Assembly: GCA_002632265.1 (NCBI GenBank)
Contig: NQOV01000001.1
Location: 65,579 to 129,578 of the forward strand
Origin: Rhodospirillaceae bacterium MC!
GTDB lineage: Bacteria; Pseudomonadota; Alphaproteobacteria; MC1
Length of the DNA stretch: 64,000 bases
Direction: 5' to 3'
The position numbers and the translations under genes are program-made. The notes beneath the pieces were generated by a model. The model was not told where the DNA came from, did no database searches, and worked only from the letters and a program-made list of their open reading frames with translations. Of the stretch, positions 45,907-56,004 are shown piece after piece (position 1 is the first letter of the stretch; each line of letters opens with the position of its first letter).

Positions 45907-47211
45907 ATGTATCATGCTCAACCTTTAAACAGTCTTACTGGTAATTTAGATATACCTGGGGATAAATCCACATCTCATAGAATTATCATGTTTGGTTCTC
46001 TTGCCACTGGTATAACAAAAGTTAGGGGCTTACTTGAGGGCGAAGATGTTATGTCGACCATAGACGCTTTTAGAGCTATGGGTGTTACTATAGAAAAAGA
46101 TCACACTAAAAATGAATGGATAATAAATGGCGTTGGTTTGCACGGTTTAACAGAGCCGAATAACGTATTAAATATGGGAAATTCAGGAACTACCACAAGA
46201 TTAATCAGTGGGATTCTTTCTGCACAGAAGTTTAATAGCTTTTTAACTGGCGATGATAGTTTAATTACACGCCCTATGGCTCGAATATCAGATCCGTTGA
46301 CACAAATGGAGGGAAAGTTTATTTTAAAATCTAAAGGCAGATTGCCAATGGTTATTCAAGGTAATCCCAATCTTAAGGGGATCGAGTATGAACTACCGCA
46401 CGCATCAGCACAGGTTAAATCTGCCATTTTATTAGCGGGATTATACGCAACAGGTAGTACAACAGTAAAAGAGCCAATCGCCACTCGTTCATATACAGAA
46501 GATTTATTACGCATGTGTGGAGCTAGCATTAAGAGTATACCCTATAAAAAGGGCTTTATTCATACCATAGAACAATGTAAAGAATTAACAGCCCCTAAGG
46601 ATGTCTTTAATGTGCCTGCCGATCCGAGTAGTTGTGCGTTCCCTGTGGTTGCTGGTTTGATTTGTAAGGATAGTAAAATCACAATTAAAAATGTTGATTC
46701 GTCGCCTACTCGCTTTGGAATTTATGATATCTTGTTACAAATGGGAGCAAATATAATTTACACTAACAAGCGTACAGTTGCCAATATTCCCTTAGTGGAT
46801 ATGGAGATCAGTTTTTCAGAATTAACAGCGGTAGAAGTGGATTCCGATCATATACCCTCAATGGTTGATGAAGTTCCAGTGTTAGCCGTGGCCTGTGCTT
46901 ATGCCAAGGGTACAAGTATCATCAATGGTTTAAAAGAACTAAGAGTAAAAGAAAGCGATAGACTACAAGGCACACTAGATATGTTACTAAGTGCAGGAGT
47001 TAAAGCAGAAATAGTTGGCGATAGCTTGCATATTACAGGTACTAACAACAATGTACAAGGTGGCGGAGAAGTTATGGCGAATCTTGATCACAGAATGGCA
47101 ATGAGCGGGATCGTTTTATCATCTGCCAGTAAAGACGGTATGGAAATCGATGATGTATCTCCTATTCAAACCAGTTTTCCCAACTTTTTTGAAATCTTCC
47201 CAGCTCTTTAA
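45907..47211 (+). CDS. aroA: 3-phosphoshikimate 1-carboxyvinyltransferase (EPSP synthase)
   Basis: Sixth step of the shikimate pathway. 434 residues. PEP/S3P sites: GDKSTSHRIIMFGSLATG at the start, NMGNSGTTTRLISGIL, DDSLITRPMARISDPL, HASAQVKSAILLAGLYA and the C-terminal LRVKESDRLQGTLDML and DHRMAMSG. The aroE gene lies about 5 kb downstream on the other strand, so the pathway is split. It converges with a DMT transporter gene. Confidence 0.96.
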   Translation: MYHAQPLNSLTGNLDIPGDKSTSHRIIMFGSLATGITKVRGLLEGEDVMSTIDAFRAMGVTIEKDHTKNEWIINGVGLHGLTEPNNVLNMGNSGTTTRLISGILSAQKFNSFLTGDDSLITRPMARISDPLTQMEGKFILKSKGRLPMVIQGNPNLKGIEYELPHASAQVKSAILLAGLYATGSTTVKEPIATRSYTEDLLRMCGASIKSIPYKKGFIHTIEQCKELTAPKDVFNVPADPSSCAFPVVAGLICKDSKITIKNVDSSPTRFGIYDILLQMGANIIYTNKRTVANIPLVDMEISFSELTAVEVDSDHIPSMVDEVPVLAVACAYAKGTSIINGLKELRVKESDRLQGTLDMLLSAGVKAEIVGDSLHITGTNNNVQGGGEVMANLDHRMAMSGIVLSSASKDGMEIDDVSPIQTSFPNFFEIFPAL

Positions 47212-47218
47212 ATAGTTG

Positions 47219-48181
47219 TTATTTTGTTTGATTTTTCTTTCTGTTTGTTAAGCGTCGTTTTTTTAAGAATCTGATTGGTTTGATTCCAGAGAAAGTAATC
47301 AGAAGAGCGGATACTAATATGATGATACAACCAATAATATTATATAAGTTTAATCTTTCATTGAAGACAAATAGACTAAATATCAAAGAAAAGACCATTT
47401 GCATATAGAAAAACGGAGCAACATAAGAGGCCTCGCCATATTGCATGGCTTTTATATACGAAAATTGCGATACTAAGGTAGTAAAAGGAATCAATAGGAA
47501 AAATATCAAATCGTGTAATGTGGGTGTAGTCCATATGGATGGATGAACAATTAAAGATATGCTTGGTACTATGGATAACATAAACATGACATTAATTAAA
47601 ATGGATAAGGAATCATAGCTTTTAGGAACTTTTTTTGTTAGGAGGTTAAATCCAACTGCAAAAATCATAATGATAAAAGGCGAAATATACCACCAAGACA
47701 AGCCCTCTTCCCCTGACGGATGTAAGACAATCGCAACACCAACAAAACCCATTATAATAGATATTATTTTCAATCCTGTTAGTTTCTCTTTAAAAAATAT
47801 CACACTAGCGATAACTAAGCATATGGGAGATAGTTGAATGATAATTGTATATATACCAAGTGGGATAAATTTTAGCGTAGTAACGGCCAAGGTAGAACAG
47901 ACTAAAAAGCAAACTCCACGCATGCTTAAGATTCTATTTGTTCCTTTAACAGCCTTAAAAGTTGTTTTCGGCATAATAAGAGCAAACAGAATAAAGGGCA
48001 AGGAGAATCTAAACCATATGATCTCTAAAGGATTGTAATCTTGCATAACAAGAATTTTATCGGCGGTATCCTTAACACTAGTGTTAAAACATCCTATAGT
48101 TACAAAGATAGCACCTATAATATTATATTTATTTATGCTTTTTATAGTTTTTACATTTTTTTTGCTTTGTGTGTTATTCAT
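47219..48181 (-). CDS. DMT superfamily (EamA) transporter
   Basis: Ten-helix inner-membrane permease made of two EamA repeats, 320 residues. Repeat 1 includes IIWFRFSLPFILFAL and ends with FKEKLTGLKIISIIMGFVGVAIVL; repeat 2 ends with FVFNERLNLYNIIGCIIILVSALLI, the matching E-x-hydrophobic pattern. EamA members export or import amino acids or metabolites; substrate unknown. The C-terminus is basic and cytosolic (FLKKRRLTNRKKNQTK). Confidence 0.85.
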   Translation of the reverse strand: MNNTQSKKNVKTIKSINKYNIIGAIFVTIGCFNTSVKDTADKILVMQDYNPLEIIWFRFSLPFILFALIMPKTTFKAVKGTNRILSMRGVCFLVCSTLAVTTLKFIPLGIYTIIIQLSPICLVIASVIFFKEKLTGLKIISIIMGFVGVAIVLHPSGEEGLSWWYISPFIIMIFAVGFNLLTKKVPKSYDSLSILINVMFMLSIVPSISLIVHPSIWTTPTLHDLIFFLLIPFTTLVSQFSYIKAMQYGEASYVAPFFYMQMVFSLIFSLFVFNERLNLYNIIGCIIILVSALLITFSGIKPIRFLKKRRLTNRKKNQTK

Positions 48182-48231
48182 AATGATTATTTGTCTTACA
48201 AGTTAAAATTTAAAGTTAGTATAAAAACAAC

Positions 48232-48267
48232 TAAGAATGTAAAAATTATATAATTCTTACATTCTTA
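48232..48267 (-). terminator. Rho-independent terminator after gpmI
   Basis: Stem taagaatgtaaaaatt / aattcttacattctta between the gpmI stop and the start of the DMT transporter, so the two are probably separate transcripts. Confidence 0.7.
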
Positions 48268-48296
48268 AGTACAGATAAACAATGATTATATAAAAG

Positions 48297-49823
48297 TTAT
48301 TTAATTAAACTTTTACCAGTCATTTCACTAGGTTGATCTAAACCCGCAAGTTCTAAAATTGTAGGAGCAAGATCACATAATGCACCGTCATTTAGCTTTG
48401 CCGATTGTGGACCGTTAACAAGAACCACAGGTACAAACGAAGTTGTGTGAGCAGTAAAAGGCTCGCCTGTTTTTTCATCAACCATTTTTTCAGCGTTACC
48501 GTGATCGGCAGTAACGATCATGCTACCAGATACATTCTTAATAGACGCTTCTAAACGACCAAGGCAATTATCTACAGTTTCACAAGCTTTCTTGGCAGCT
48601 TCAATAATACCAGTATGACCCACCATATCGCCATTGGCAAAATTCACGATGATAACATCAAATTTTTTGCTCTCGATAGCGTCCACTAGTTTATCACATA
48701 CTTCAGGAGCTGACATTTCAGGTTGTAAATCGTAAGTTGCAACTTTAGGAGAGGCAATTAGAATACGCTCTTCGCCATCATATACACTTTCTTCGCCACC
48801 GTTGAAGAAGAATGTTACATGTGGGTATTTTTCTGTTTCGGCAATACGTAATTGCTTTTTGCCAGCTTTTGAAATTACATCCCCTAGAGTGTTTTCTAAA
48901 CGAGATGGAGCGAATAATACATCCATGAATTCAGCTAGCTTATCGGAATATTTAGTCATTGAACCTTGGTAAGATAATTTTACTTGTTTTTCACGTTTGA
49001 ATCCGTCAAAAGCAGGATCAACAATGGCAGTACTTAATTCTCTTGCTCTATCTGATCTAAAGTTGGCAAATAAGAAACAATCATTTTCTTGGAAACCTGT
49101 GTAACCCTCTAGTACATGAGCTTCGACAAATTCATCGTTTTTACCGTCATCATAAGAAGATTGCACGGCGTCAACTGCATTAGTGTATTTGATCCCTTTA
49201 GCCGAAATTAAAGCATTGTAGGCTTGTTCTACACGATCCCAACGTGTATCCCTATCCATGGCATAAAAACGCCCTGTAATAGTAGATAATTCGCCATGAC
49301 CTTTAATATCATTGACAAAGCTTTCAACAAAGCCTTTTCCTGATGTGGGAGCAGTATCACGACCATCTAAAAATGCGTGTACCTTAACTTTAATCCCTTC
49401 TTTAGATAAAGCTTTAACTAAAGCTACAATATGAGCTTGTTGAGAGTGGACACCACCTGGACTTAATAAACCAGCAATATGACAAACCCCAGTATTATCT
49501 TTTGCGGTTTTAACTAGCTTGTTGAAGTTTTCCAGATCTGTAAAAGTATCATCAGCAACCGTTTTATTGATTCTTGGAAGATCTTGCAAGACCAAACGCC
49601 CTGCCCCAATGTTGATATGCCCCACTTCAGAGTTACCCATTTGCCCTTCAGGTAAACCAACCGCTAAACCTGACGCATTAGCCTTAGCAAAAGGATATTG
49701 AGTTATCATTCTATCCCAATTGGGAGTATTAGCTTCTGCGATTGCGTTATCTTTAATTTTAGAGCTTAAGCCCCAACCGTCTAAAATACATAAAAGAACT
49801 GTACCATCTATCTTGTTTGTCAT
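48297..49823 (-). CDS. gpmI: 2,3-bisphosphoglycerate-independent phosphoglycerate mutase
   Basis: Interconverts 3- and 2-phosphoglycerate with a two-manganese active site. 508 residues, normal for the family. Metal motif LCILDGWGLS at the start, the phosphoserine loop MGNSEVGHINIGAGR, FLDGRDTAPTSGKGFV, and the C-terminal metal site VNFANGDMVGHTG and TADHGNAEKM are present. Confidence 0.97.
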   Translation of the reverse strand: MTNKIDGTVLLCILDGWGLSSKIKDNAIAEANTPNWDRMITQYPFAKANASGLAVGLPEGQMGNSEVGHINIGAGRLVLQDLPRINKTVADDTFTDLENFNKLVKTAKDNTGVCHIAGLLSPGGVHSQQAHIVALVKALSKEGIKVKVHAFLDGRDTAPTSGKGFVESFVNDIKGHGELSTITGRFYAMDRDTRWDRVEQAYNALISAKGIKYTNAVDAVQSSYDDGKNDEFVEAHVLEGYTGFQENDCFLFANFRSDRARELSTAIVDPAFDGFKREKQVKLSYQGSMTKYSDKLAEFMDVLFAPSRLENTLGDVISKAGKKQLRIAETEKYPHVTFFFNGGEESVYDGEERILIASPKVATYDLQPEMSAPEVCDKLVDAIESKKFDVIIVNFANGDMVGHTGIIEAAKKACETVDNCLGRLEASIKNVSGSMIVTADHGNAEKMVDEKTGEPFTAHTTSFVPVVLVNGPQSAKLNDGALCDLAPTILELAGLDQPSEMTGKSLIK

Positions 49824-49940
49824 TATTATTCTATCCTAACATAATTATAAGTTTGTAATTTAAATAACGTAACATAGTTTTATAGTTTTTACAAGTATTT
49901 TTATTTACAAGTAACGTTTATTTATTGAAATTGCTAGTTT

Positions 49941-50642
49941 TTAATATCCCCATAAGCTATTTTTTATATTTTTTTCAATAAATAACTTATGATGTTCAAG
50001 ATCTATGCTCGGTATATCAAAAACCCTATAAGGGCGTTCGCTTTGATTGTTATAACGCTTTTGTATTTGGCTATCAATGCCTGTAGTAAAGGTCATATTT
50101 TCTTGCTGATTCCCTTCTAAGCATAGGTAAACCTTAGCTAAAAGGTCCGCATCGATCAAAGCTCCATGCAAGGCACGGTTGGTACTATCAATCCCATATT
50201 TGCGACAGAGTGCATCAAGTGATGCTTGCTCGCCAGGGAATTTTAAACGTGCGATTTCTAGAGTATCAATAATTTTTTTACTATGACTTGTAAAATCAAT
50301 CCCTACTTTTGCTAATTCGTGGATTAAAAATTTCATATCGAATTTTGCATTGTGTATGACTAAGGGAGAATCCTTTACATATTCCATAAAATCATGTGCT
50401 ATGGATTTGAATGTGGGAAAATCCCTTAAAAATTCTTCCGATAAACCATGAACTTTATACGCACCTTTGGGCATATCTCTCATGGGATTGATGTATTGAT
50501 GATAATGATTATCTGTAACTTTTTTGTCAATCATTTCCACACAACCGATTTCCACGATTCGATCGCCACCTTTAGGATCGAATCCAGTTGTTTCTGTATC
50601 AAGAATGATTTCCCTTAAGGGAGTTTTAGGATTTTCTGCCAT
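49941..50642 (-). CDS. dnaQ: DNA polymerase III epsilon subunit (3'-5' proofreading exonuclease)
   Basis: DEDDh exonuclease, 233 residues. ExoI is ILDTETTGFDPKGGDRIVEIG, ExoII is LVIHNAKFDMKFLIHEL and ExoIII is HGALIDADLLAKVYL. The C-terminus is long enough to hold a polymerase-binding tail. The placement after aroE-coaE is the conserved alphaproteobacterial order, here with an extra coaE-like gene in between. Confidence 0.95.
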   Translation of the reverse strand: MAENPKTPLREIILDTETTGFDPKGGDRIVEIGCVEMIDKKVTDNHYHQYINPMRDMPKGAYKVHGLSEEFLRDFPTFKSIAHDFMEYVKDSPLVIHNAKFDMKFLIHELAKVGIDFTSHSKKIIDTLEIARLKFPGEQASLDALCRKYGIDSTNRALHGALIDADLLAKVYLCLEGNQQENMTFTTGIDSQIQKRYNNQSERPYRVFDIPSIDLEHHKLFIEKNIKNSLWGY

Positions 50643-50747
50643 ATATCTCTTACTCTATTCTCTTAATTGTACTTTGTATCTTATTGTACTTTGTATTTTA
50701 TTGTATTTTGTATTTTTGTAGAATCTAACTTAATTAATCCAATAAAT

Positions 50748-51335
50748 CTATGTGACTAAACGTATGATATTAGAGACTAATTCTTCTAAATGTTCGAATG
50801 TGCTTGTGTTATGAATTACAAATCCTGCAAGTGTTTCTTTGGTTTTGTTGGGAATTAACTCACGAGATACTTTTACATATGTATAATGATCACTCTCAAA
50901 GGACGCAATAAATCTTTGCTCTGCCACCTTAGGATCGCAAGAAACCGTTGCTACATAATCACATAAGACGAATAATTTATCTTCAAATATGTGTCTAGAG
51001 ATGATAGCACATAATTTTTTATCTTTATTTTCAACTAAAAACCCTTGTAAGAGGATACCAAGTTTATCCTTTAACAAGCCTCTAAAATATTGAGAGTCGT
51101 CTATATTATCAAGTAGTTTTTGTAAAAGTTGTATAAAGCTTTTAGTTTTAATTAACTTTTGATATTTACCGTCTTTATGTTCGGAAATGGTTTTTATGAT
51201 TTCTTTGTCTTGTGATATGATCTTAAATATTTCATCCATAAGATCCATAGTGGGAAAACCCTGACCATTTAGGATCTTGCCAACTTCTGATTTACCAACT
51301 GAAAGACCACCTGTAATCCCCAATACTACTGCCAT
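50748..51335 (-). CDS. Diverged CoaE-like P-loop kinase, tandem paralog of dephospho-CoA kinase
   Basis: 195 residues, same length and layout as the coaE gene 103 bp upstream. The P-loop survives (GITGGLSVGKSEVGKIL). The family's FDAD block is replaced by GFPTMDLMDEIF, and the D-x-P-L-L-F-E block is replaced by AIISRHIFEDKLF. The C-terminal half still aligns (DYVATVSCDPKVAEQRF; LAGFVIHNTSTFEHLEELV). So it could bind a nucleotide but probably does not phosphorylate dephospho-CoA as usual. The reading frame is intact, arguing for a kept function. Alternative: a decaying duplicate. Confidence 0.75.
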   Translation of the reverse strand: MAVVLGITGGLSVGKSEVGKILNGQGFPTMDLMDEIFKIISQDKEIIKTISEHKDGKYQKLIKTKSFIQLLQKLLDNIDDSQYFRGLLKDKLGILLQGFLVENKDKKLCAIISRHIFEDKLFVLCDYVATVSCDPKVAEQRFIASFESDHYTYVKVSRELIPNKTKETLAGFVIHNTSTFEHLEELVSNIIRLVT

Positions 51336-51438
51336 TTTATATTATCCTTAATTATATGAAAGTTTAAATTTTATTTTTCGACTGTCTTAATGTGTATATT
51401 TCAATCATTATATCACAGAATTTAGAAATTTATAATAA

Positions 51439-52029
51439 TTATTTTATTTTTAATAAAAATTCATCGATATTCTTAGCTAAATCATCTAAGCTAGAGTTAT
51501 TATATATAACATGTGTGGCTAGTTTTTCTTTTTCTTTTATCGGCATTTGCTCCTTTAAGAATTGCTTGAGTTTTTCCTTAGTCATATGTGGACGTTCTAG
51601 GACTCTTTGTTCTTGAATCTGATTATTAACCGATATAACTAACACATCATCACAGAATCTCTCAAATTTCTTTTCAAAGAGCAAAGGGATATCAAGAAAG
51701 CATAAGCTATGATTCTCTTGCTTGAACTTTTGTATATTCTCAATCACATACGGATACAATACATTTTCCAGATCTCGAAGTTTACTTGATGAGCTTAACA
51801 CAATTGAGCCGAGTTTTTGCCTGTCGATTTTATTATCTGTTTTGTTATCCACTAAGATATCTTCGCCAAAAAGATTAACTATCTTAGTTATAACGCTTTC
51901 ATTATGATTCATAAGCTGATGTACATTCGAATCAGCGTCAAATACAGGAAAGTCTTTTGCCATTAGAATCTTCGAAACTGTACTTTTACCACTTCCTATC
52001 GTACCTGTTAAGCCTATAACTTTTAACAT
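51439..52029 (-). CDS. coaE: Dephospho-CoA kinase
   Basis: Last step of coenzyme A synthesis. 196 residues. P-loop GLTGTIGSGKSTVSKIL, the substrate block FPVFDADSNVHQLM, SLCFLDIPLLFEKKFERF, and VISVNNQIQEQRVLER of the lid and base-binding region. It starts 6 bp after aroE, so they share a transcript. Confidence 0.95.
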   Translation of the reverse strand: MLKVIGLTGTIGSGKSTVSKILMAKDFPVFDADSNVHQLMNHNESVITKIVNLFGEDILVDNKTDNKIDRQKLGSIVLSSSSKLRDLENVLYPYVIENIQKFKQENHSLCFLDIPLLFEKKFERFCDDVLVISVNNQIQEQRVLERPHMTKEKLKQFLKEQMPIKEKEKLATHVIYNNSSLDDLAKNIDEFLLKIK

Positions 52030-52035
52030 TTGTTT

Positions 52036-52896
52036 TTATCCGTATATGTATTTGTAAAGATTGCTAGTAACATCAGGCTTGATCTTAAACCAACGAGTAA
52101 AGGCAGGTACGGCCTGATGTAATAACATCCCTTCGCCATTAAGGTAAGGATTGCCATTGGCTTTAGCATTCTGTAAAAGAGTGGTTTCTGTTGGATTGTA
52201 CAAAATATCATATACGGTAGCATTCTTATTTAAATTCTCAAGATTAATATGAAGATCATTTTCCTTTGTTGCTCCTAATGTGGTAGTATTTACGAGTAAA
52301 TGGATATCTTGTAAATGGCTTTCCATATCATTAATGCTTATTACTTCGCATTTATCTTGGATATTTAATGATTTAACTATATCTTCTGCTTTGCTTATTG
52401 TTCGATTGGCGATAATAACTTTGCTAGCATTCTCATGGATTAATTGCCATATGATAGCACGAGACGCTCCACCAGCTCCGATAACTAAAGCAACCTTATC
52501 TTTTATTGTGAAATTCTTATTCATATCAATTAATGCTTGATAAAAGCCATAAGCGTCGGTACAATCTCCATGAATTGTGCCGTTATCTTTAAATGTAAGA
52601 GTATTTACCGCTCCGATTTCCCTAGCACAATCGCTTAGTTCATCGCATATGTTATAAGCTTCAATTTTATAGGGCGATGTAACATTCATCCCCATAATGC
52701 CGATTTTGGCCATGGATTTTACAACATCATTAAAATCTCCTACCTTTATGGGAATGGGAATATAAACACCGTCTATATTATTCTCATTCAACCAAAAATT
52801 ATGTATCTTAGGAGATTTGGAATGACTAATGGGATTGCCTGTTACTCCTGCTATTTTAGTTTTACCGTTTATGTTTAAGAATTTGTTATCTGTCAT
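52036..52896 (-). CDS. aroE: Shikimate 5-dehydrogenase
   Basis: NADPH-dependent step of the shikimate pathway. 286 residues. The shikimate site is GNPISHSKSPKIHNFWL, the catalytic lysine region MGMNVTSPYKIEAY, the nucleotide loop ALVIGAGGASRAIIWQL with the phosphate-binding IANRTISKAE. The C-terminal GEGMLLHQAVPAFTRWF is typical. In many Alphaproteobacteria maf precedes it; here an ogt-type gene does, 32 bp upstream. Confidence 0.95.
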   Translation of the reverse strand: MTDNKFLNINGKTKIAGVTGNPISHSKSPKIHNFWLNENNIDGVYIPIPIKVGDFNDVVKSMAKIGIMGMNVTSPYKIEAYNICDELSDCAREIGAVNTLTFKDNGTIHGDCTDAYGFYQALIDMNKNFTIKDKVALVIGAGGASRAIIWQLIHENASKVIIANRTISKAEDIVKSLNIQDKCEVISINDMESHLQDIHLLVNTTTLGATKENDLHINLENLNKNATVYDILYNPTETTLLQNAKANGNPYLNGEGMLLHQAVPAFTRWFKIKPDVTSNLYKYIYG

Positions 52897-52928
52897 TTTG
52901 TTGTTCGCTTTGTTATGTTTGTGATTAG

Positions 52929-53408
52929 TTATATATTCGATTGTTCAAGCTTTAAAAGATTGCTTTTAATATCAAGATCGCCTTGAGCGTTCCCACGTTT
53001 GAATCCGCCCAGTGATCCGTTAGATTTGATGACTCTATGGCATGGAATAAAAAATGGTATGGGATTCCTACCGCAAGCATTTCCTACCGCTCTTGGCGAT
53101 GTTCCCAACTCTATGGCAATATCCTTATATGATCTAGTTTCGCCGTAGGGAATCTCCATGATTTCCACAGATACCGCACGTTGAAACTCCGTCAGGCTAT
53201 CGAGATCATAAGCAAGATCAAAAGTTTTTCGCTCCATGTCGAAATACTCTATTAATTGCTTTTTAGCTTTTATGAGTAATTCAACAGGTTGGTGATCTTC
53301 ATCTCCTTGGACCATACCGTCTTCCACAAACATAATCTTGTTATGAGTGCCAAAGATCGTAAGTTCTTGGTTGAAAACTCGAAAACTAATAAAGGAAATA
53401 TCATTCAT
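52929..53408 (-). CDS. ogt: Methylated-DNA-[protein]-cysteine S-methyltransferase
   Basis: Suicidal repair of O6-methylguanine. 159 residues. The C-terminal domain has FQRAVSVEIMEIPYGETRSY, PRAVGNACGRNPIPFFIPCHRV with acceptor Cys123, and SNGSLGGFKRG. No Ada-type regulatory domain, so Ogt-like. Located at the head of the aroE-coaE-dnaQ gene run. Confidence 0.93.
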   Translation of the reverse strand: MNDISFISFRVFNQELTIFGTHNKIMFVEDGMVQGDEDHQPVELLIKAKKQLIEYFDMERKTFDLAYDLDSLTEFQRAVSVEIMEIPYGETRSYKDIAIELGTSPRAVGNACGRNPIPFFIPCHRVIKSNGSLGGFKRGNAQGDLDIKSNLLKLEQSNI

Positions 53409-53430
53409 TATATATACTAACCTTAATCAC

Positions 53431-53459
53431 TTGAAATGTTGATTGTAATGTGTTAAAAT
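53431..53459 (+). promoter_or_regulatory. Predicted promoter of mnmE
   Basis: TTGAAA and TAAAAT with a 17-bp spacer, 43 bp upstream of the mnmE start. Confidence 0.5.
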
Positions 53460-53502
53460 TTAACCAATTAACATTCTAACAAAAAATGAAACACTTTTCA
53501 AG

Positions 53503-54846
53503 ATGATTAAAAATACAATTTTCGCTCCTGCAAGTGGCTTGATAAAATCTGGCTTATGTGTTATTCGCATATCTGGGGATAAATCCTTGTGGGCCTTAAA
53601 GCAAATAACACAGATAAGCGAAGATCTAGAACCAAGAAAAGCCTATTTAAAAACTCTAAGAGATCCCCATACAGATAACATCATAGATGAGGCTTTAGTC
53701 TTATATTTTAAAGCACCCTTTAGCTTTACTGGGGAAGATGTGGTGGAAATTCATTGCCATGGTTCAATTGCCGTTATTAAGAATCTAACGGAAGTTTTAT
53801 CTCGCTTAGATCATTTACGCATTGCCGAAGCTGGCGAATTCACTCGCAGAGCCTTTGAGACTGGCAAAATGGATCTTACAGAAGTTGAGGGCTTACATGA
53901 TCTCTTAGAGGCAAAAACCCAAGCACAGCATAAACAAGCCATGTTACAAATGCGTGGCGAATTGGGAAAGCTATATAGTGCATGGCGTCAAAATCTCATA
54001 GATCTTTCGGCACATATTGAGGCTTTGATTGATTTTCCTGATGAAGAACTCCCTTTAAGTGTTACGGATCGCATACAAAATGAAATTCAAGATCTTATAA
54101 AGACAATAGCGAATCACTTAAACGACAATAAAAAAGGACAAAAACTAAGAAATGGGATCTCACTGGCAATTCTAGGTTCGCCGAATGTGGGTAAATCTAG
54201 CATTCTCAATAGATTCATAGGAGAAGATATCGCCATTGTATCAGATATAGCAGGCACGACTCGAGATGTGTTAGAAAGTACCCTTGATGTGGCAGGATAT
54301 CCTATAAATATTGCCGATACTGCAGGTATTAGAAAACAAACAGATGACATCATAGAAAAAGAGGGAATTAAAAGAGCTATCAATAAATCCCATGACGCAG
54401 ATATCTTATTTGTTGTAATAGACGGCACAACTAACAATCTGGATGATATGCAAGACTATATCCAGAATGAAAACGCCATAATCTTAATTAACAAGCAAGA
54501 TGATGAAAACTTTAACCATAAGATAAAATCTGATTTATCTTCTGATTTATCCATAGAGATATCCGCAAAAACAGGACAAGGATTCCCAGAATTAAAGGAC
54601 ATCTTAATCGCTAAAATTAAAGATATCGCAGGGGTAAGCGAAAGCCCAATTATAACAAGAGAACGCCATAGATCCTTACTACATGAAACCATAACCGCCT
54701 TAGAGCGTTCGCAAAATGCTCCTTTAGCTGAAATGCAGGCGGAAGATATAAGGATCGCCATTCAATCCATAGGATCAATCACAGGTAAAGTAGATATAGA
54801 AGAAGTTTTAGATTCCCTATTTGCAGGATTCTGCATAGGTAAATAA
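53503..54846 (+). CDS. mnmE: MnmE, tRNA modification GTPase
   Basis: With MnmG makes the 5-aminomethyl-type modification of wobble uridine. 447 residues. The folate-binding N-domain starts NTIFAPASGLIKSGLCVIRISG; the helical domain has EAGEFTRRAFETGKMDLTEVEGL. The G domain holds GSPNVGKSSILNRF, DIAGTTRDVLE, DTAGIR and NKQDD. The C-terminal catalytic FCIGK is intact. The usual neighbour mnmG is not next to it in this window. A family A palindrome follows the stop. Confidence 0.97.
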   Translation: MIKNTIFAPASGLIKSGLCVIRISGDKSLWALKQITQISEDLEPRKAYLKTLRDPHTDNIIDEALVLYFKAPFSFTGEDVVEIHCHGSIAVIKNLTEVLSRLDHLRIAEAGEFTRRAFETGKMDLTEVEGLHDLLEAKTQAQHKQAMLQMRGELGKLYSAWRQNLIDLSAHIEALIDFPDEELPLSVTDRIQNEIQDLIKTIANHLNDNKKGQKLRNGISLAILGSPNVGKSSILNRFIGEDIAIVSDIAGTTRDVLESTLDVAGYPINIADTAGIRKQTDDIIEKEGIKRAINKSHDADILFVVIDGTTNNLDDMQDYIQNENAIILINKQDDENFNHKIKSDLSSDLSIEISAKTGQGFPELKDILIAKIKDIAGVSESPIITRERHRSLLHETITALERSQNAPLAEMQAEDIRIAIQSIGSITGKVDIEEVLDSLFAGFCIGK

Positions 54847-54853
54847 TCAAAAA

Positions 54854-54958
54854 TGGCTGTGAAAAAGCACTCATTCAGCGTCCTTAAGTCATACTTATGT
54901 ATGGGGTATACACCCCGCATACCTTAAGAACACGCACTCAAGTACTTTTTCACACCCC
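54854..54958. repeat. Family A palindromic element, full-length, after mnmE
   Basis: Full form. Left arm gctgtgaaaaagcactcatt, cagcgtccttaag; centre acttatgtatggggtataca; right arm taccttaagaacacgcactc, aagtactttttcacacccc. Outer arms are imperfect reverse complements over about 35 bp, and the centre folds on GGGG/CCCC. Confidence 0.85.
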
Positions 54959-55072
54959 TTAATTGTATAATCAAAAAAAATACTAAATAAAAACTTCTAT
55001 TCTTGTTATAAATGTGATATAATGCAAATATATTATTAAAATTATCATAGGTATATAAAGGATACAATCATC

Positions 55073-55942
55073 ATGACACTAATTATAGACGGTAAACAAA
55101 CCGCAAATGAATTATGCGAGCAATTAACCCAAGATGTTCAAGCGTTTAAAAAGGAATATAATATCACGCCTACCATTGCGGTGGTTTTAGTGGGCGAAGA
55201 TCCTGCGTCGCAAGTATATGTAAGAAATAAAATCAAGCGTGCAGGCGAAATTGGTTTACGCTCAATAGATCATAAATTAAGTAAAGATATTAGCGAAGAA
55301 GAGTTGTTAACACTAATTAACAAACTCAATAATGATCCTGATACCCATGGTATTCTTGTGCAATTGCCATTGCCTGATCATATTAACGATGAAAAAATAC
55401 TCGATACTATCAATCCCCTAAAGGATGTGGACGGTTTCCATGTAACTAACGTGGGTAAGTTATCCATTGGCGATAAGCAAGCACTTGTTCCATGTACGCC
55501 ACAAGGTTGTATTCATTTGTTAAAGAAATACATCGGCGATATTACTGGCAAACATGCGGTAATCATAGGCAGATCAAATATAGTAGGTAAGCCCATAGCG
55601 TCGTTACTTCTTGCGGAAAATTGTACAGTAACCATTGCCCATTCTCGTACGCAAGATATTAAAAGCCTTACACAGCAAGCCGATATCTTAGTGGCCGCCG
55701 TTGGTAAAGCTGAAATGGTAGATGAATCATGGTTAAAGGACGGAGCTATCGTGATTGATGTGGGTATTAATCGCATAAGCACGCCAGAAGGTAAAAATAA
55801 GCTTGTGGGCGATGTGAATTTCGCAAGTGCAAAAACTAAAGCTCATGCCATAACTCCAGTACCAGGCGGAGTCGGTCCGATGACGATAGCTTGCTTAATG
55901 GCGAATACGTTAAAGGCTGCAAGAAATCAGTTGAAAAAGTAA
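55073..55942 (+). CDS. folD: FolD, methylenetetrahydrofolate dehydrogenase/cyclohydrolase
   Basis: Bifunctional one-carbon enzyme, 289 residues. Substrate block [22 protein letters not shown] with the catalytic lysine, [25 protein letters not shown], the NADP site [18 protein letters not shown] and the C-terminal [15 protein letters not shown]. It keeps up the methylenetetrahydrofolate that TrmFO and MnmE use. Monocistronic between two transcripts. Confidence 0.97.
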   Translation: MTLIIDGKQTANELCEQLTQDVQAFKKEYNITPTIAVVLVGEDPASQVYVRNKIKRAGEIGLRSIDHKLSKDISEEELLTLINKLNNDPDTHGILVQLPLPDHINDEKILDTINPLKDVDGFHVTNVGKLSIGDKQALVPCTPQGCIHLLKKYIGDITGKHAVIIGRSNIVGKPIASLLLAENCTVTIAHSRTQDIKSLTQQADILVAAVGKAEMVDESWLKDGAIVIDVGINRISTPEGKNKLVGDVNFASAKTKAHAITPVPGGVGPMTIACLMANTLKAARNQLKK

Positions 55943-56004
55943 AGGTTTAAGCATTTATCTTGAATGGTATATATTTGATATATCTATTGATATGAAAAAA
56001 CATC

